From positions 62,001 through 126,000 of the forward strand of contig CATKHW010000420.1 of the NCBI GenBank assembly GCA_949752795.1: a stretch of 64,000 nt of DNA. Direction: 5' to 3'. Shown here piece after piece: positions 35,640 through 48,601 of the stretch. A model generated the notes under the pieces. It was not told the DNA's origin. It saw only the letters and a list, made by a program, of their open reading frames with translations, and ran no database searches. The stretch's first letter is position 1, and every line of letters begins with the position of its first letter. Source of the stretch: Hyperoodon ampullatus (taxonomy: Eukaryota; Chordata; Mammalia; Artiodactyla; Ziphiidae). A program made the position numbers and the translations under genes.

Positions 35640-37259
35640 AGGTCAGATTTTCTGCCTAATGATATAAGAAGATTTCTCTCAAAAATACACATTATTTCAA
35701 AGACTTATTGGCTGTGAAATAAGTGAAGGGTATTTCAAATGGCTTGTCTGCAAAGAAAGGTGAGATGTAGGGAATCACAGAAAGTCGAGGGGAAAATATG
35801 TCAATATATACATTGCTATATGGTGAACTAAGCCCTAGGCCAGCAACAATGGAGAGGACCTGACCCTTAGAAACTTACAAGTAAGCTGGAATCTTCAAAA
35901 GTTCAAATCTTTATAAGTAAAAAGATTTATTAAAATGAATAACCAAGTGTTTTAATTGACATCAGATGATCAAAACAACAAACCCTGAGAACATAGAAAA
36001 AATATAAATAAAGATATGAGCAGAACTTAATACAACAGAAAACGTATAAAATTGAGGTGATTTAGTAAGTCCAAAGAATATTCTTTGAAAAGATTTAAAA
36101 GACACACTTTGATTAAGGAAAACAAAAACATAAGTAAAGAATATACAGAAAGAATCAGGACAATGTTATAGCAGAGAATATATGAAATGCCAGTAAAGTT
36201 GAACATTTCTGTAAAGGGGACCATTTCCTAGCTCCTAAAGTTGACCAAAACTGACACAAGAGGAAATCATTGAAGGTCATCATGTCTGCCCTTGGCATTC
36301 TCGGAACGCCCTGGCCTCAGAATGCAGCATCGGTAGTCCATGGTAACCTGCGGAGAGGGGGCGGGGCTGAAGGAGGTTGGAACACTGCCCTCACTGAGGG
36401 AGTGGGTGTGGCCATCTCTGCTGTGACTGAACAAAGGGCAGGGGAGCAGGGGGCCCAGGGCAGGGCCCTCAGAGGCCGGCAGGCCCAGGGGTGTGTCACA
36501 AGCATTTGGCCCAGGCCAAAGGGCACCTTCTTTGTCCTCACAGCTTCCCAAACACTCACCTTTCCACTCAGGCCGCCCTCTTTGTTGAAGTGTGTGTGGA
36601 ACTTGTCCTCGCAGTACACCTCGCTGCACAGCTAACCATAGGACTGGGCATCGTACCTTCCTGCCAGGTGACCGAAGTTCGCAGGCAGATGGGTCACTGG
36701 GACCAACGCGGAGAGGCTCCTGCCCTGACCACAGGTCGACCACAGCCGCTGCCCCCGATCGGGGGCCGCAAAGCAGCCCTGTCTGAATCCCCTGCCTCTA
36801 GAGGGAGTATTGGACCAACACTTCTAAAAAATGGGGTCCTTGCGGGCAACTCATCGGAGGGACACAAAAAAATCTTTGCCGACTTTCTCCTGAAGCTTAC
36901 GAGCGTTCACACTTAAGCCTGTTACAATGTCAGCTGTATAGCTAAACATGAGCTCATGATCTAAATTTACACAATAATGAAGAAATCAGCTACAAGGGGA
37001 GACAATCAGCAAAAACAATCAATATGAGAATTAGTTTCCCAAGGCCATCCATCAGATGTTGGAATAATCAGGTGCAATGCAGAAAATATACATAAAACTG
37101 GAACTGAAACAAGGAACAAGGATGTTTACTAAGACTGATAGGATCTCTAAAACATTTGTAAAGTACATGTCATTGATAAAGCTAAATACTCAAAGGTTGT
37201 GTAATACAACAGATTAATCATTGAGAAGAGTGAAATTATGCTGTTTTGAAAACTATGGC
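35640..37259 (+). repeat. Unit 23 (1,620 bp), subfamily A
   Basis: Near copy of unit 16. TTTGTCCTCACAG near 36531 is the private change seen, and unit 16's AATAAAACAG is absent. With unit 24 it forms an A-B dimer that resembles units 13-14. Confidence 0.97.
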
Positions 37260-38879
37260 AGGTCAGATTTTCTGCCTAAGGATATAAGAAGATTTCTCTC
37301 AAAAATACACATTATTTCAAAGACTTATTGGCTGTGAAATAAGTTAAGGGTATTTCAAATGGCTTGTCTGCAAAGAAAGGTGAGATGTAGGGAATCACAG
37401 AAAGTCGAGGGGAAAATATGTCAATATATACATTGCTATATGGTGAACTAAGCCTTAGGCCAGCAACAATGGAGAGGACATGACCCTTAGAAACTTACAA
37501 GTAAGCTGGAATCTTCAAAAGTTCAAATCTTTCTAAGTAAAAAGGTTTATTAAAATGAATAACCAAGTGTTTTAATTGACATCAGATGATCAAAACAACA
37601 AACCCTGAGAACATAGAAAAAATATAAATAAAGATATGAGCAGAACTTAATACAACAGAAAACGTATAAAATTGAGGTGATTTAGTAAGTCCAAAGAATA
37701 TTCTTTGAAAAGATTTAAAAGACACACTTTGATTAAGGAAAACATAAACATATGTAAAGAATATACAGAAAGAATCAGGACAATGTTATAGCAGAGAATA
37801 TATGAAATGCCAGTAAATTTGAACATTTCTGTAAAGGGGACCATTTCCTAGCTCCTAAAGTTGACCAAAACTGACACAAGAGGAAATCATTGAAGGTCAT
37901 CATGTCTGCCCTTGGCATTCTCGGAACGCCCTGGCCTCAGAATGCAGCATCGGTAGTCCATGGTAAACTGCGGAGAGGGGGTGGGGCTGAAGGAGGTTGG
38001 AACACTGCCCTCACTGAGGGAGTGGGTGTGGCCATCTCTGTTGTGACTGAACAAAGGGCAGGGGAGCAGGGGGCCCAGGGCAGGGCCCTCAGAGCCCGGC
38101 AGGACCAGGGGAGTGTCACAAGCATTTGGCCCAGGCCAAAGGGCGCCTTCTTTGTCTGCACAGCTTCCCAAACACTCACATTTCCACTCAGGCCGCCCTC
38201 TTTGTTGAAGTGTGTGTGGAACGTGTCCTCGCAGCACACCTCGCTGCACAGCTAACCATAGGACTGGCCATCGTACCTTCCTGCCAGGTGACCGAAGTTC
38301 GCAGGCAGATGGGTCACTGGGACCAATGCGGAGAGGCTCCTGCCCTGACCACAGGTCGACCACAGCCGCTGCCCCAGATCGGGGGTTGCAAAGCAGCCCT
38401 GTCTGAATCCCCTGCCTCTAGAGGGAGTATTGGACCAACACTTCTAAAAAATGGGGTCCTTGCGGGCAACTCATCGGAGGGACACAAATAAATCTTTGCC
38501 GACTTTCTCCTGAAGCTTACGAGCGTTCACACTTAAGCCTTTTACAATGTCAGCTGTTTAGCTAAACATGAGCTCATGATCTAAATTTACACAATAATGA
38601 AGAAATCAGCTACAAGGGGAGACAATCAGCAAAAACAATCAATATGAGAATTAGTTTCCCAAGGCCATCCATCAGATGTTGGAATAATCAGGTGCAAGGC
38701 AGAATATATACATAAAACTGGAACTGGAACAAGGAACAAGGATGTTTTCAAAGACTGGTAGGATCTCTAAAACATTTGTAAAGTACATGTCATTGATAAA
38801 GCTAAATACTCAAAGGTTGTGTAATACAACAGATTAATCATTGAGAAGAGTGAAATTATGCTGTTTTGAAAACTATGGC
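37260..38879 (+). repeat. Unit 24 (1,620 bp), subfamily B, GTAAACTG variant
   Basis: Near copy of unit 14, 16,202 bp upstream. It differs by AAAAGGTTTATT, by CTAAGCC/AGGCCATCC-type single-base changes in the arms and by little else that I can see. Confidence 0.96.
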
Positions 38880-40499
38880 AGGTCAGATTTTCTGCCTAAT
38901 GATATAAGAAGATTTCTCTCAAAAATACACATTATTTCAAAGACTTATTGGCTGTGAAATAAGTGAAGGGTATTTCAAATGGCTTGTCTGCAAAGAAAGG
39001 TGAGATGTAGGGAATCACAGAAAGTCGAGGGGAAAATATGTCAATATATACATTGCTATATGGTGAACTAAGCCTTAGGCCAGCAACAATGGAGAGGACC
39101 TGACCCTTAGAAACTTACAAGTAAGCAGGAATCTTCAAAAGTTCAAATCTTTCTAAGTAAAAAGATTTATTAAAATGAATAACCAAGTGTTTTAATTGAC
39201 ATCAGATGATCAAAACAACAAACCCTGAGAACATAGAAAAAATATAAATAAAGATATGAGCAGAACTTAATACAACAGAAAACGTATAAAATTGAGGTGA
39301 TTTAGGAAGTCCAAAGAATATTCTTTGAAAAGATTTAAAAGACACACTTTGATTAAGGAAAACATAAACATATGTAAAGAATATACAGAAAGAATCAGGA
39401 CAATGTTATAGCAGAGAATATATGAAATGCCAGTAAAGTTGAACATTTCTGTAAAGGGGACCATTTCCTAGCTCCTAAAGTTGACCAAAACTGACACAAG
39501 AGGAAATCATTGAAGGTCATCATGTCTGCCCTTGGCATTCTCGGAACGCCCTGGCCTCAGAATGCAGCATCGGTAGTCCATGGTAACCTGCGGAGAGGGG
39601 GCGGGGCTGAAGGAGGTTGGAACACTGCCCTCACTGAGGGAGTGGGTGTGGCCATCTCTGCTGTGACTGAACAAAGGGCAGGGGAGCAGGGGGCCCAGGG
39701 CAGGGCCCTCAGAGGCCGGCAGGCCCAGGGGTGTGTCACAAGCATTTGGCCCAGGCCAAAGGGCACCTTCTTTGTCCGCACAGCTTCCCAAACACTCACC
39801 TTTCCACTCAGGCCGCCCTCTTTGTTGAAGTGTGTGTGGAACTTGTCCTCGCAGTACACCTCGCTGCACAGCTAACCATAGGACTGGGCATCGTACCTTC
39901 CTGCCAGGTGACCGAAGTTCGCAGGCAGATGGGTCACTGGGACCAACGCGGAGAGGCTCCTGCCCTGACCACAGGTCGACCACAGCCGCTGCCCCCGATC
40001 GGGGGCCGCAAAGCAGCTCTGTCTGAATCCCCTGCCTCTAGAGGGAGTATTGGACCAACACTTCTAAAAAATGGGGTCCTTGCGGGCAACTCATCGGAGG
40101 GACACAAAAAAATCTTTGCCGACTTTCTCCTGAAGCTTACGAGCGTTCACACTTAAGCCTGTTACAATGTCAGCTGTATAGCTAAACATGAGCTCATTAT
40201 CTAAATTTACACAATAATGAAGAAATCAGCTACAAGGGGAGACAATCAGCAAAAACAATCAATATGAGAATTAGTTTCCCAAGGCCATCCATCAGATGTT
40301 GGAATAATCAGGTGCAATGCAGAAAATATACATAAAACTGGAACTGAAACAAGGAACAAGGATGTTTACTAAGACTGATAGGATCTCTAAAACATTTGTA
40401 AAGTACATGTCATTGATAAAGCTAAATACTCAAAGGTTGTGTAATACAACAGATTAATCATTGAGAAGAGTGAAATTATGCTGTTTTGAAAACTATGGC
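38880..40499 (+). repeat. Unit 25 (1,620 bp), recombinant: unit-15-like left arm, A core
   Basis: GTAAGCAGG, TTTAGGAAGTC and ACATAAACATATG match unit 15. From GTAAAGTTG onward it matches units 16 and 23. The switch lies between about 39373 and 39438. GCAGCTCTG and GAGCTCATTATC are private. Confidence 0.97.
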
Positions 40500-42119
40500 A
40501 GGTCAGATTTTCTGCCTAAGGATATAAGAAGATTTCTCTCAAAAATACACATTATTTCAAAGACTTATTGGCTGTGAAATAAGTTAAGGGTATTTCAAAT
40601 GGCTTGTCTGCAAAGAAAGGTGAGATGTAGGGAATCACAGAAAGTCGAGGGGAAAATATGTCAATATATACATTGCTATATTGTGAACTAAGCCTTAGGC
40701 CAGCAACAATGGAGAGGACATGACCCTTAGAAACTTACAAGTAAGCTGGAATCTTCAAAAGTTCAAATCTTTCTAAGTAAAAAGGTTTATTAAAATGAAT
40801 AACCAAGTGTTTTAATTGACATCAGATGATCAAAACAACAAACCCTGAGAACATAGAAAAAATATAAATAAAGATATGAGCAGAACTTAATACAACAGAA
40901 AACGTATAAAATTGAGGTGATTTAGTAAGTCCAAAGAATATTCTTTGAAAAGATTTAAAAGACACACTTTGATTAAGGAAAACATAAACATATGTAAAGA
41001 ATATACAGAAAGAATCAGGACAATGTTATAGCAGAGAATATATGAAATGCCAGTAAATTTGAACATTTCTGTAAAGGGGACCATTTCCTAGCTCCTAAAG
41101 TTGACCAAAACTGACACAAGAGGAAATCATTGAAGGTCATCATGTCTGCCCTTGGCATTCTCGGAACGCCCTGGCCTCAGAATGCAGCATCGGTAGTCCA
41201 TGGTAAACTGCGGAGAGGGGGTGGGGCTGAAGGAGGTTGGAACACTGCCCTCACTGAGGGAGTGGGTGTGGCCATCTCTGTTGTGACTGAACAAAGGGCA
41301 GGGGAGCAGGGGGCCCAGGGCAGGGCCCTCAGAGCCCGGCAGGACCAGGGGAGTGTCACAAGCATTTGGCCCAGGCCAAAGGGCGCCTTCTTTGTCTGCA
41401 CAGCTTCCCAAACACTCACATTTCCACTCAGGCCGCCCTCTTTGTTGAAGTGTGTGTGGAACGTGTCCTCGCAGCACACCTCGCTGCACAGCTAACCATA
41501 GGACTGGCCATCGTACCTTCCTGCCAGGTGACCGAAGTTCGCAGGCAGATGGGTCACTGGGACCAATGCGGAGAGGCTCCTGCCCTGACCACAGGTCGAC
41601 CACAGCCGCTGCCCCAGATCGGGGGTTGCAAAGCAGCCCTGTCTGAATCCCCTGCCTCTAGAGGGAGTATTGGACCAACACTTCTAAAAAATGGGGTCCT
41701 TGCGGGCAACTCATCGGAGGGACACAAATAAATCTTTGCCGACTTTCTCCTGAAGCTTACGAGCGTTCACACTTAAGCCTTTTACAATGTCAGCTGTTTA
41801 GCTAAACATGAGCTCATGATCTAAATTTACACAATAATGAAGAAATCAGCTACAAGGGGAGACAATCAGCAAAAACAATCAATATGAGAATTAGTTTCCC
41901 AAGGCCACCCATCAGATGTTGGAATAATCAGGTGCAAGGCAGAATATATACATAAAACTGGAACTGGAACAAGGAACAAGGATGTTTTCAAAGACTGGTA
42001 GGATCTCTAAAACATTTGTAAAGTACATGTCATTGATAAAGCTAAATACTCAAAGGTTGTGTAATACAACAGATTAATCATTGAGAAGAGTGAAATTATG
42101 CTGTTTTGAAAACTATGGC
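40500..42119 (+). repeat. Unit 26 (1,620 bp), subfamily B, GTAAACTG variant
   Basis: Copy of unit 24 at a 3,240-bp offset. The differences seen are CTATATTGTGAAC near 40675 (private) and GGCCACCC where unit 24 has GGCCATCC. Confidence 0.97.
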
Positions 42120-43739
42120 AGGTCAGATTTTCTGCCTAATGATATAAGAAGATTTCTCTCAAAAATACACATTATTTCAAAGACTTATTGGCTGTGAAAT
42201 AAGTTAAGGGTATTTCAAATGGCTTGTCTGCAAAGAAAGGTGAGATGTAGGGAATCACAGAAAGTCGAGGGGAAAATATGTCAATATATACATTGCTATA
42301 TGGTGAACTAAGCCTTAGGCCAGCAACAATGGAGAGGACCTGACCCTTAGAAACTTACAAGTAAGCAGGAATCTTCAAAAGTTCAAATCTTTCTAAGTAA
42401 AAAGATTTATTAAAATGAATAACCAAGTGTTTTAATTGACATCAGATGATCAAAACAACAAACCCTGAGAACATAGAAAAAATATAAATAAAGATATGAG
42501 CAGAACTTAATACAACAGAAAACGTATAAAATTGAGGTGATTTAGGAAGTCCAAAGAATATTCTTTGAAAAGATTTAAAAGACACACTTTGATTAAGGAA
42601 AACATAAACATATGTAAAGAATATACAGAAAGAATCAGGACAATGTTATAGCAGAGAATATATGAAATGCCAGTAAATTTGAACATTTCTGTAAAGGGGA
42701 CCATTTCCTAGCTCCTAAAGTTGACCAAAACTGACACAAGAGGAAATCATTGAAGGTCATCATGTCTGGCCTTGGCATTCTTGGAACGCCCTGGCCTCAG
42801 AATGCAGCATCGGTAGTCCATGGTAACCTGCGGAGAGGGGGTGGGGCTGAAGGAGGTTGGAACACTGCCCTCACTGAGGGAGTGGGTGTGGCCATCTCTG
42901 CTGTGACTGAACAAAGGGCAGGGGAGCAGGGGTCCCAGGGCAGGGCCCTCAGAGCCCGGCAGGACCAGGGGAGTGTCACAAGCATTTGGCCCAGGCCAAA
43001 GGGCGCCTTCTTTGTCTGCACAGCTTCCCAAACACTCACATTTCCACTCAGGCCGCCCTCTTTGTTGAAGTGTGTGTGGAACATGTCCTCGCAGTACACC
43101 TCGCTGCACAGCTAACCATAGGACTGGGCATCGTACCTTCCTGCCAGGTGACCGAAGTTCGCAGGCAGATGGGTCACTGGGACAAACGCGGAGAGGCTCC
43201 TGCCCTGACCACAGGTCGACCACAGCCGCTGCCCCAGATCGGGGGTTGCAAAGCAGCCCTGTCTGAATCCCCTGCCTCTAGAGGGAGTATTGGACCAACA
43301 CTTCTAAAAAATGGGGTCCTTGCGGGCAACTCATCGGAGGGACACAAATAAATCTTTGCCGACTTTCTCCTGAAGCTTACGAGCGTTCACACTTAAGCCT
43401 TTTACAATGTCAGCTGTTTAGCTAAACATGAGCTCATGATCTAAATTTACACAATAATGAAGAAATCAGCTACAAGGGGAGACAATCAGCAAAAACAATC
43501 AATATGAGAATTAGTTTCCCAAGGCCACCCATCAGATGTTGGAATAATCAGGTGCAAGGCAGAATATATACATAAAACTGGAACTGGAACAAGGAACAAG
43601 GATGTTTTCAAAGACTGGTAGGATCTCTAAAACATTTGTAAAGTACATGTCATTGATAAAGCTAAATACTCAAAGGTGGTGTAATACAACAGATTAATCA
43701 TTGAGAAGAGTGAAATTATGCTGTTTTGAAAACTATGGC
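42120..43739 (+). repeat. Unit 27 (1,620 bp), subfamily B, GGGTCCCAGG variant
   Basis: The left arm matches unit 15 (GTAAGCAGG, TTTAGGAAG). The right end matches unit 17 (AAAGGTGGTG). Private changes include TGTCTGGCC near 42764, GGAACATGTCC near 43079 and GGGACAAACG near 43180. Confidence 0.97.
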
Positions 43740-45360
43740 AGGTCAGATTTTCTGCCTAATGATATAAGAAGATTTCTCTCAAAAATACACGTTATTTCAA
43801 AGACTTATTGGCTGTGAAATAAGTTAAGGGTATTTCAAATGGCTTGTCTGCAAAGAAAGGTGAGATGTAGGGAATCACAGAAAGTCGAGGGGAAAATATG
43901 TCAATATATACATTGCTATATGGTGAACTAAGCCCTAGGCCAGCAACAATGGAGAGGACCTGACCCTTAGAAACTTACAAGTAAGCTGGAATCTTCAAAA
44001 GTTCAAATCTTTATAAGTACAAAGTTTTATTAAAATGAATAACCAAGTGTTTTAATTGACATCAGATGATCAAAACAACAAACCCTGAGAACATAGAAAA
44101 AATATAAATAAAGATATGAGCAGAACTTAATACAACAGAAAACGTATAAAATTGAGGTGATTTAGTAAGTCCAAAGAATATTCTTTGAAAAGATTTAAAA
44201 GACACACTTTGATTAAGGAAAACAAAAACATAAGTAAAGAATATACAGAAAGAATCAGGACAATGTTATAGCAGAGAATATATGAAATGCCAGTAAAGTT
44301 GAACATTTCTGTTAAAGGGGACCATTTCCTAGCTCCTAAAGTTGACCAAAACTGACACAAGAGGAAATCATTGAAGGTCATCATGTCTGCCCTTGGCATT
44401 CTCGGAACGCCCTGGCCTCAGAATGCAGCATCGGTAGTCCATGGTAACCTGCGGAGAGGGGGCGGGGCTGAAGGAGGTTGGAACACTGCCCTCACTGAGG
44501 GAGTGGTTGTGGCCATCTCTGCTGTGACTGAACAAAGGGCAGGGGAGCAGGGGGCCCAGGGCAGGGCCCTCAGAGGCCGGCAGGCCCAGGGGTGTGTCAC
44601 AAGCATTTGGCCCAGGCCAAAGGGCGCCTTCTTTGTCCGCACAGCTTCCCAAACACTCACCTTTCCACTCAGGCCGCCCTCTTTGTTGAAGTGTGTGTGG
44701 AACGTGTCCTCGCAGTACACCTCGCTGCACAGCTAACCATAGGACTGGGCATCGTACCTTCCTGCCAGGTGACCGAAGTTCGCAGGCAGATGGGTCCCTG
44801 GGACCAACGTGGAGAGGCTCCTGCCCTGACCACAGGTCGACCACAGCCACTGCCCCCGATCGGGGGCCGCAAAGCAGCCCTGTCTGAATCCCCTGCCTCT
44901 AGAGGGAGTATTGGACCAACACTTCTAAAAAATGGGGTCCTTGCGGGCAACTCATCGGAGGGACACAAAAAAATCTTTGCCGACTTTCTCCTGAAGCTTA
45001 CGAGCGTTCACACTTAAGCCTGTTACAATGTCAGCTGTATAGCTAAACATGAGCTCATGATCTAAATTTACACAATAATGAAGAAATCAGCTACAAGGGG
45101 AGACAATCAGCAAAAACAATCAATATGAGAATTAGTTTCCCAAGGCCATCCATCAGATGTTGGAATAATCAGGTGCAATGCAGAAAATATACATAAAACT
45201 GGAAGTGAAACAAGGAACAAGGATGTTTACTAAGACTGATAGGATCTCTAAAACATTTGTAAAGTACATGTCATTGATAAAGCTAAATACTCAAAGGTTG
45301 TGTAATACAACAGATTAATCATTGAGAAGAGTGAAATTATGCTGTTTTGAAAACTATGGC
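43740..45360 (+). repeat. Unit 28 (1,621 bp), subfamily A
   Basis: Counterpart of unit 18 (ACACGTTATT, AAGTACAAAGTTTTA, GTGGTTGTGG, extra T). CCAACGTGGAG is shared with unit 30. CAGCCACTGCC and GGAAGTGAAAC are private. Confidence 0.97.
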
Positions 45361-46980
45361 AGGTCAGATTTTCTGCCTAATGATATAAGAAGATTTCTCT
45401 CAAAAATACACATTATTTCCAAGACTTATTGGCTGTGAAATAAGTTAAGGGTATTTCAAATGGCTTGTCTGCAAAGAAAGGTGAGATGTAGGGAATCACA
45501 GAAAGTCGAGGGGAAAATATGTCAATATATACATTGCTATATGGTGAACTAAGCCTTAGGCCAGCAACAAGGGAGAGGACATGACCCTTAGAAACTTACA
45601 AGTAAGCTGGAATCTTCAAAAGTTCAAATCTTTCTAAGTAAAAAGATTTATTAAAATGAATAACCAAGTGTTTTAATTGACATCAGATGATCAAAACAAC
45701 AAACCCTGAGAAGATAGAAAAAATATAAATAAAGATATGAGCAGAACTTAATACAACAGAAAACGTATAAAATTGAGGTGATTTAGTAAGTCCAAACAAT
45801 ATTCTTTGAAAAGATTTAAAAGACACACTTTGATTAAGGAAAACATAAACATATGTAAAGAATATACAGAAAGAATCAGGACAATGTTATAGCAGAGAAT
45901 ATATGAAATGCCAGTAAATTTGAACATTTCTGTAAAGGGGACCATTTCCTAGCTCCTAAAGTTGACCAAAACTGACACAAGAGGCAATCATTGAAGGTCA
46001 TCATGTCTGCCCTTGGCATTCTTGGAACGCCCTGGCCTCAGAATGCAGAATCGGTAGTCCATGGTAACCTGCGGAGAGGGGGCGGGGCTGAAGGAGGTTG
46101 GAACACTGCCCTCACTGAGGGAGTGGGTGTGGCCATCTCTGCTGTGACTGAACAAAGGGCAGGGGAGCAGGGGTCCCAGGGCAGGGCCCTCAGAGCCCGG
46201 CAGGACCAGGGGAGTGTCACAAGCATTTGGCCCAGGCCAAAGGGCGCCTTCTTTGTCTGCACAGCTTCCCAAACACTCACATTTCCACTCAGGCCGCCCT
46301 CTTTGTTGAAGTGTGTGTGGAACGTGTCCTCGCAGTACACCTCGCTGCACAGCTAACCATAGGACTGGGCATCGTACCTTCCTGCCAGGTGACCGAAGTT
46401 CGCAGGCAGATGGGTCACTGGGACCAACGCGGAGAGGCTCCTGCCCTGACCACAGGTCGACCACAGCCGCTGCCCCAGATCGGGGGTTGCAAAGCAGCCC
46501 TGTCTGAATCCCCTGCCTCTAGAGGGAGTATTGGACCAACACTTCTAAAAAATGGGGTCCTTGCGGGCAACTCATCGGAGGGACACAAAAAAATATTTGC
46601 CGACTTTCTCCTGAAGCTTACGAGCGTTCACACTTAAGCCTTTTACAATGTCAGCTGTTTAGCTAAACATGAGCTCATGATCTAAATTTACACAATAATG
46701 AAGAAATCAGCTACAAGGGGAGACAATCAGCAAAAACAATCAATATGAGAATTAGTTTCCCAAGGCGACCCATCAGATGTTGGAATAATCAGGTGCAAGG
46801 CAGAATATATACATAAAACTGGAACTGGAACAAGGAACAAGGATGTTTTCAAAGACTGGTAGGATCTCTAAAACATTTGTAAAGTACATGTCATTGATAA
46901 AGCTAAATACTCAAAGGTTGTGTAATACAACAGATTAATCATTGAGAAGAGTGAAATTATGCTGTTTTGAAAACTATGGC
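45361..46980 (+). repeat. Unit 29 (1,620 bp), GC box with B middle
   Basis: ATTTCCAAGAC and CAACAAGGGAGAGG are shared only with unit 31. The core combines the GC box, AGGCAATC and GGGTCCC as unit 1 does. GCAGAATCGG is shared with unit 37. CCAAACAATATT, AAAATATTTGCC and AAGGCGACC are private. Confidence 0.97.
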
Positions 46981-48601
46981 AGGTCAGATTTTCTGCCTAA
47001 TGATATAAGAAGATTTCTCTCAAAAATACACATTATTTCAAAGACTTATTGGCTGTGAAATAAGTGAAGGGTATTTCAAATGGCTTGTCTGCAAAGAAAG
47101 GTGAGATGTAGGGAATCACAGAAAGTCGAGGGGAAAATATGTCAATATATACATTGCTATATGGTTAACTAAGCCCTAGGCCAGCAACAATGGAGAGGAC
47201 CTGACCCTTAGAAACTTACAAGTAAGCTGGAATCTTCAAAAGTTCAAATCTTTATAAGTAAAAAGTTTTATTAAAATGAATAACCAAGTGTTTTAATTGA
47301 CATCAGATGATCAAAACAACAAACCCTGAGAACATAGAAAAAATATAAATAAAGATATGAGCAGAACTTAATACAACAGAAAACGTATAAAATTGAGGTG
47401 ATTTAGTAAGTCCAAAGAATATTCTTTGAAAAGATTTAAAAGACACACTTTGATTAAGGAAAACAAAAACATAAGTAAAGAATATGCAGAAAGAATCAGG
47501 ACAATGTTATAGCAGAGAATATATGAAATGCCAGTAAAGTTGAACATTTCTGTTAAAGGGGACCATTTCCTAGCTCCTAAAGTTGACCAAAACTGACACA
47601 AGAGGAAATCATTGAAGGTCATCATGTCTGCCCTTGGCATTCTCGGAACGCCCTGGCCTCAGAATGCAGCATCAGTAGTCCATGGTAACCTGCGGAGAGG
47701 GGGCGGGGCTGAAGGAGGTTGGAACACTGCCCTCACTGAGGGAGTGGTTGTGGCCATCTCTGCTGTGACTGAACAAAGGGCAGGGGAGCAGGGGGCCCAG
47801 GGCAGGGCCCTCAGAGGCCGGCAGGCCCAGGGGTGTGTCACAAGCATTTGGCCCAGGCCAAAGGGCGCCTTCTTTGTCCGCACAGCTTCCCAAACACTCA
47901 CCTTTCCACTCAGGCCGCCCTCTTTGTTGAAGTGTGTGTGGAACGTGTCCTCGCAGTACACCTCGCTGCACAGCTAACCATAGGACTGGGCATCGTACCT
48001 TCCTGCCAGGTGACCGAAGTTCGCAGGCAGATGGGTCCCTGGGACCAACGTGGAGAGGCTCCTGCCCTGACCACAGGTCGACCACAGCCGCTGCCCCCGA
48101 TCGGGGGCCGCAAAGCAGCCCTGTCTGAATCCCCTGCCTCTAGAGGGAGTATTGGACCAACACTTCTAAAAAATGGGGTCCTTGCGGGCAACTCATCGGA
48201 GGGACACAAAAAAATCTTTGCCGACTTTCTCCTGAAGCTTACGAGCGTTCACACTTAAGCCTGTTACAATGTCAGCTGTATAGCTAAACATGAGCTCATG
48301 ATCTAAATTTACACAATAATGAAGAAATCAGCTACAAGGGGAGACAATCAGCAAAAACAATCAATATGAGAATTAGTTTCCCAAGGCCATCCATCAGATG
48401 TTGGAATAATCAGGTGCAATGCAGAAAATATACATAAAACTGGAACTGAAACAAGGAACAAGGATGTTTACTAAGACTGATAGGATCTCTAAAACATTTG
48501 TAAAGTACATGTCATTGATAAAGCTAAATACTCAAAGGTTGTGTAATACAACAGATTAATCATTGAGAAGAGTGAAATTATGCTGTTTTGAAAACTATGG
48601 C
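46981..48601 (+). repeat. Unit 30 (1,621 bp), subfamily A
   Basis: Core near-identical to unit 28 (GTGGTTGTGG, CCAACGTGGAG, extra T). TATGGTTAACT, AATATGCAGAAAG and GCATCAGTAG are private; the last is a CpG-to-CpA change. Confidence 0.97.
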
